NCBI GenBank assembly: GCA_016844295.1
Contig: JAENIV010000039.1
Coordinates: 1-7,468 of the forward strand
Length of the DNA stretch: 7,468 nucleotides
From: Candidatus Berkelbacteria bacterium
GTDB taxonomy: Bacteria; Patescibacteriota; UBA1384; UBA12157; JAENIV01
Direction: 5' to 3'
Within the stretch, counting starts at the first letter, position 1; each line of letters begins with the position of its first letter. Shown here one piece after another: positions 5,661 through 7,468 of this stretch. The notes beneath the pieces were generated by a model, which was not told where the DNA came from, searched no databases, and saw only the letters and a list, made by a program, of their open reading frames with translations. Position numbers and translations under genes: made by a program.

Positions 5661-6866
5661 ATGCCATATTTTGAATATATTGCCGCTGATTCTGGCGGAA
5701 ATATCAAAAAGGGGGAGATGGAGGCTACCGATAGACCGGCAGTTATTGATTTTTTAAAGTCAGAAGATCTTTTGGTCGTTAAAGTTACAGAAAAAAGCTC
5801 TCCATTAGGCAAAAAAATACTTTTTAATAAAAAGATCTCTTATCTAGATAAAATAAATCTTACCGGTAACCTGGCAACTATGCTTAAAGCGGGAGTAAAC
5901 TTAACAACTGCCTTAGAAATTATCGCTACCGAGTCCACTAATAGGCATTTTCAGATTGTCCTAAATGATTTAAAATTTGATGTCGAAAATGGAAAATCTT
6001 TAAGTGAAGGTTTGGGTCACTACCCGAAAGACTTTGATAAAATATTCGTCAATATGATTCAAGCGGGGGAAGCCTCAGGTAAAATGGAAGAATCTCTCGC
6101 ACGATTGAACATTCAACTTAAGAAAGAATATAGTCTCATTTCAAAAGTAAAAAACGCTCTTATTTATCCAGCGGTTTTAATCGGTGGGGTCTTGGGGGTG
6201 TTAGTTTTAATTATCACTTTTGTTATCCCCAAACTGGTAACTGTTTTCGCGTCATCGACGCTCAAAATCCCCATCACGACAAGAATTCTTTTTGGATTAG
6301 CCAGGATAGCGTCCTACAAACCAGTCCTCACGATTATTGTTCTAATTATTTTTATTGGAATTTGTGTTTTTCTTATAAGGTTAAGCGTCGTTAAGCGGGC
6401 CCTAAACCGGGCACTTTTTAGATTGCCAATTTCAAATAGCCTATTAAAAAATATTGAATTAGTCAGATTTTGTCGGACAACCGGGAGTCTTCTGGGAAGC
6501 GGAATTCCTATTGGTGAGGCTTTGGATATTGCTGCTTCGGGCATGAATTTACCGATATATAAAAATATTGTTTTAGACGCCAAAGACAAGATTATTAAGG
6601 GTGTATCCTTGGCCAATGCTTTTCGAGGAACAGAAAAATATTTTCCGGGACTTTTAGTCTCAGTCATTAATGTTGGGGAAAAAACTGGCCAATTAGATAA
6701 ACTTTTACAAGATCTGGCTGATTTTTATGAAGAACAGGCAGATAATACTTTAAAGACTTTATCTAGTTTAATCGAGCCGATTTTATTAGTGATTGTTGGT
6801 CTTTTAATCGGCGGGATGGCAATTTCCATCATTATCCCTATTTATCAATTAATTGGAACAATATAG
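5661..6866 (+). CDS. pilC: Type IV pilus platform protein PilC (GspF family)
   Basis: ATG 5661 is preferred over the in-frame TTG at 5607 because GGAG (5651-5654) sits six bases upstream, and because MPYFEYIAADSGGNIKKGEM is the usual GspF/PilC beginning; the TTG lies inside a palindrome. The product is 401 residues, a normal length. Two GspF repeats are visible at about 66-190 and 268-390, each with the family GE-G-L pattern (GEASGKMEESL at 136-146 and GEKTGQLDKLL at 339-349). Membrane helices are near 169-192, 222-242 and 372-395. It is the inner-membrane platform that couples PilB ATP hydrolysis to pilin insertion into the fibre. It lies 79 nt after pilB, separated by a palindrome, and 20 nt before the next prepilin gene. 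Confidence 0.97.
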   Translation: MPYFEYIAADSGGNIKKGEMEATDRPAVIDFLKSEDLLVVKVTEKSSPLGKKILFNKKISYLDKINLTGNLATMLKAGVNLTTALEIIATESTNRHFQIVLNDLKFDVENGKSLSEGLGHYPKDFDKIFVNMIQAGEASGKMEESLARLNIQLKKEYSLISKVKNALIYPAVLIGGVLGVLVLIITFVIPKLVTVFASSTLKIPITTRILFGLARIASYKPVLTIIVLIIFIGICVFLIRLSVVKRALNRALFRLPISNSLLKNIELVRFCRTTGSLLGSGIPIGEALDIAASGMNLPIYKNIVLDAKDKIIKGVSLANAFRGTEKYFPGLLVSVINVGEKTGQLDKLLQDLADFYEEQADNTLKTLSSLIEPILLVIVGLLIGGMAISIIIPIYQLIGTI

Positions 6867-6886
6867 TTAGATAGAAGTTAGTTTGT

Positions 6887-7333
6887 ATGTCTAAATCTTA
6901 TACTTTAATCGAAATTTTAATTGTGATTGGCATTTTAGCCATCTTAACCGGGCTAGCCTCTTTAAGCATTGTTTCCTTTGGAAAATCCTCAGACATTGAC
7001 ACCTCAAAGACAATTGTTGTAGGGGCTTTTAAAGAAGCCCGGGCACAATCTATGGCTGTTGTTGATGATAAATCTTGGGGAGTTCATCTGGAAACAAATA
7101 AAGCCGTTATCTACGCTGACTCTGGCTCAGGATATAGTCCTTCGGATCAGGCTAATTATAGTAAGGTATTAGAGACCAATACTACTCTCACGTGGATTTT
7201 AACGGGCGGCGGGGCGGAAGTTCTGTTTGAAAAAAGAACTGGTAAAACTCAAAACAGTGGCACAATTACTCTTTCGGGATCAGCCGCGGTCTCCAGAGAG
7301 ATTATTATAAATAGTGAAGGAATGATAGAGTGA
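6887..7333 (+). CDS. GspH/FimT-like minor prepilin with Ser at the cleavage position
   Basis: The 148-residue product starts MSKSYTLIEILIVIGILAIL. Relative to the Glu at position 9 (+5), Tyr5 is +1 and Ser4 is -1, where prepilin peptidases nearly always need Gly. No upstream in-frame start exists because TAG occurs at 6872, so the four-residue leader is real if the gene is. The helix runs about 6-30. The body (ARAQSMAVVDDKSWGVHLE, then VIYADSG, and a C-terminal EIIINSEGMIE) resembles the GspH/FimT minor pseudopilins that help initiate the fibre at its tip. No strong Shine-Dalgarno site is visible, and the gene begins 20 nt after pilC, so coupling is likely. Its TGA overlaps the GTG start of the next prepilin gene by four bases. 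Processing of this protein is uncertain because of Ser-1. Confidence 0.87.
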   Translation: MSKSYTLIEILIVIGILAILTGLASLSIVSFGKSSDIDTSKTIVVGAFKEARAQSMAVVDDKSWGVHLETNKAVIYADSGSGYSPSDQANYSKVLETNTTLTWILTGGGAEVLFEKRTGKTQNSGTITLSGSAAVSREIIINSEGMIE

Positions 7334-7468
7334 CAAAATTTCAAATTTCAAATTTCAAATTTCAAATTTTTAGAAAGGGGCAGATACTCGTTGAAACTAT
7401 TATTGGTGTCGGTGTGATAGCCTTAGTTCTAGCAGCAATTGTTCCTTTATTTTTGGTCGGTCTTAAAG
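7330..7468 (+). CDS. Minor prepilin (PilV/GspI-J-like), 3' partial, leader encoded by a tandem repeat
   Basis: GTG 7330 overlaps the previous stop (GTGA), with GAAGGA at 7316-7321 eight bases upstream. The frame is open to the right edge (46 codons). The leader MTKFQISNFKFQIFRKG is basic and ends in Gly17, followed by QILVE with Glu22 at +5 and then a long hydrophobic helix (TIIGVGVIALVLAAIVPLF). This is a canonical type IV prepilin N-terminus; the Q-x-L-V-E form is common in PilV or GspI/J-like minor pilins. The globular domain is outside the window, so the subtype is open. Codons 4-14 are mostly CAAATTT repeats, giving a leader of unusual composition. Translational coupling with the GspH-like gene suggests the two minor pilins act together. 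Confidence 0.83.
   Translation, partial: MTKFQISNFKFQIFRKGQILVETIIGVGVIALVLAAIVPLFLVGLK
7334..7369 (+). repeat. CAAATTT heptamer tandem repeat inside a prepilin leader
   Basis: Four perfect CAAATTT units (7342-7369) follow one imperfect eight-base unit CAAAATTT (7334-7341). The array is fully within codons 2-14 of the prepilin gene starting at 7330. Because seven is not a multiple of three, any change of one or two units shifts the reading frame. Confidence 0.92.

Noticed and set aside
7331..7333. TGA read as Gly, as in some CPR lineages
   Set aside because: TGA here ends a complete GspH-like protein and overlaps a well-supported GTG start; no gene in the window needs TGA as sense.

Overview
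This window carries a two-component signalling pair followed by a compact type IV pilus (T4P) assembly cluster, all on the + strand. The moderately AT-rich composition, very compact packing, T4P set without outer-membrane secretin genes in view, pilin style (DP motif, C-terminal DGG...EVGTDL) and small repeat families in the gaps suggest a Candidate Phyla Radiation (Patescibacteria, perhaps Microgenomates-like) bacterium. That assignment is inference from style, not a database match. TAA, TAG and TGA all end plausible genes, so the standard bacterial code fits and a TGA-recoded lineage is unlikely.

Positions 1-1995 hold a GAF-GAF-PAS-HisKA-HATPase sensor kinase that enters from the left edge and is broken near 783-800. 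The second GAF domain loses roughly 23 residues and the frame shifts, leaving an N-terminal sensor fragment and a downstream PAS-kinase fragment. The last 19 codons and stop of the kinase lie inside a GC-rich REP-like palindrome (1936-2002). A stand-alone receiver protein follows (2055-2438).

Positions 2439-7468 hold the pilus genes. In order they are a major-type prepilin with a very strong ribosome binding site (TTG start at 2551), a polytopic membrane protein (3218-3817), the PilB assembly ATPase (3821-5581), the PilC platform protein (5661-6866), a GspH/FimT-like minor prepilin (6887-7333) and the start of another minor prepilin (7330 to the right edge). The membrane protein looks like a degenerate A24 prepilin peptidase. 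PilB powers pilin polymerisation on the PilC platform; the prepilins are the substrates; the membrane protein may be the peptidase or a relic or relative of it. The kinase/receiver pair could control pilus activity, but only adjacency supports this.

The most interesting signals are four. The last prepilin's leader peptide is encoded by a CAAATTT heptamer tandem, and gain or loss of one unit would abolish the reading frame, making it a phase-variation candidate. The GspH-like prepilin has Ser instead of Gly at the cleavage position. The membrane protein retains an Asp at the catalytic position of A24 peptidases but lacks the surrounding glycines. The kinase carries an internal deletion and frameshift. 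There is no gene-free stretch above 300 bases; the larger gaps (2439-2550, 3076-3217, 5582-5660) hold repeats or hairpins and are annotated.
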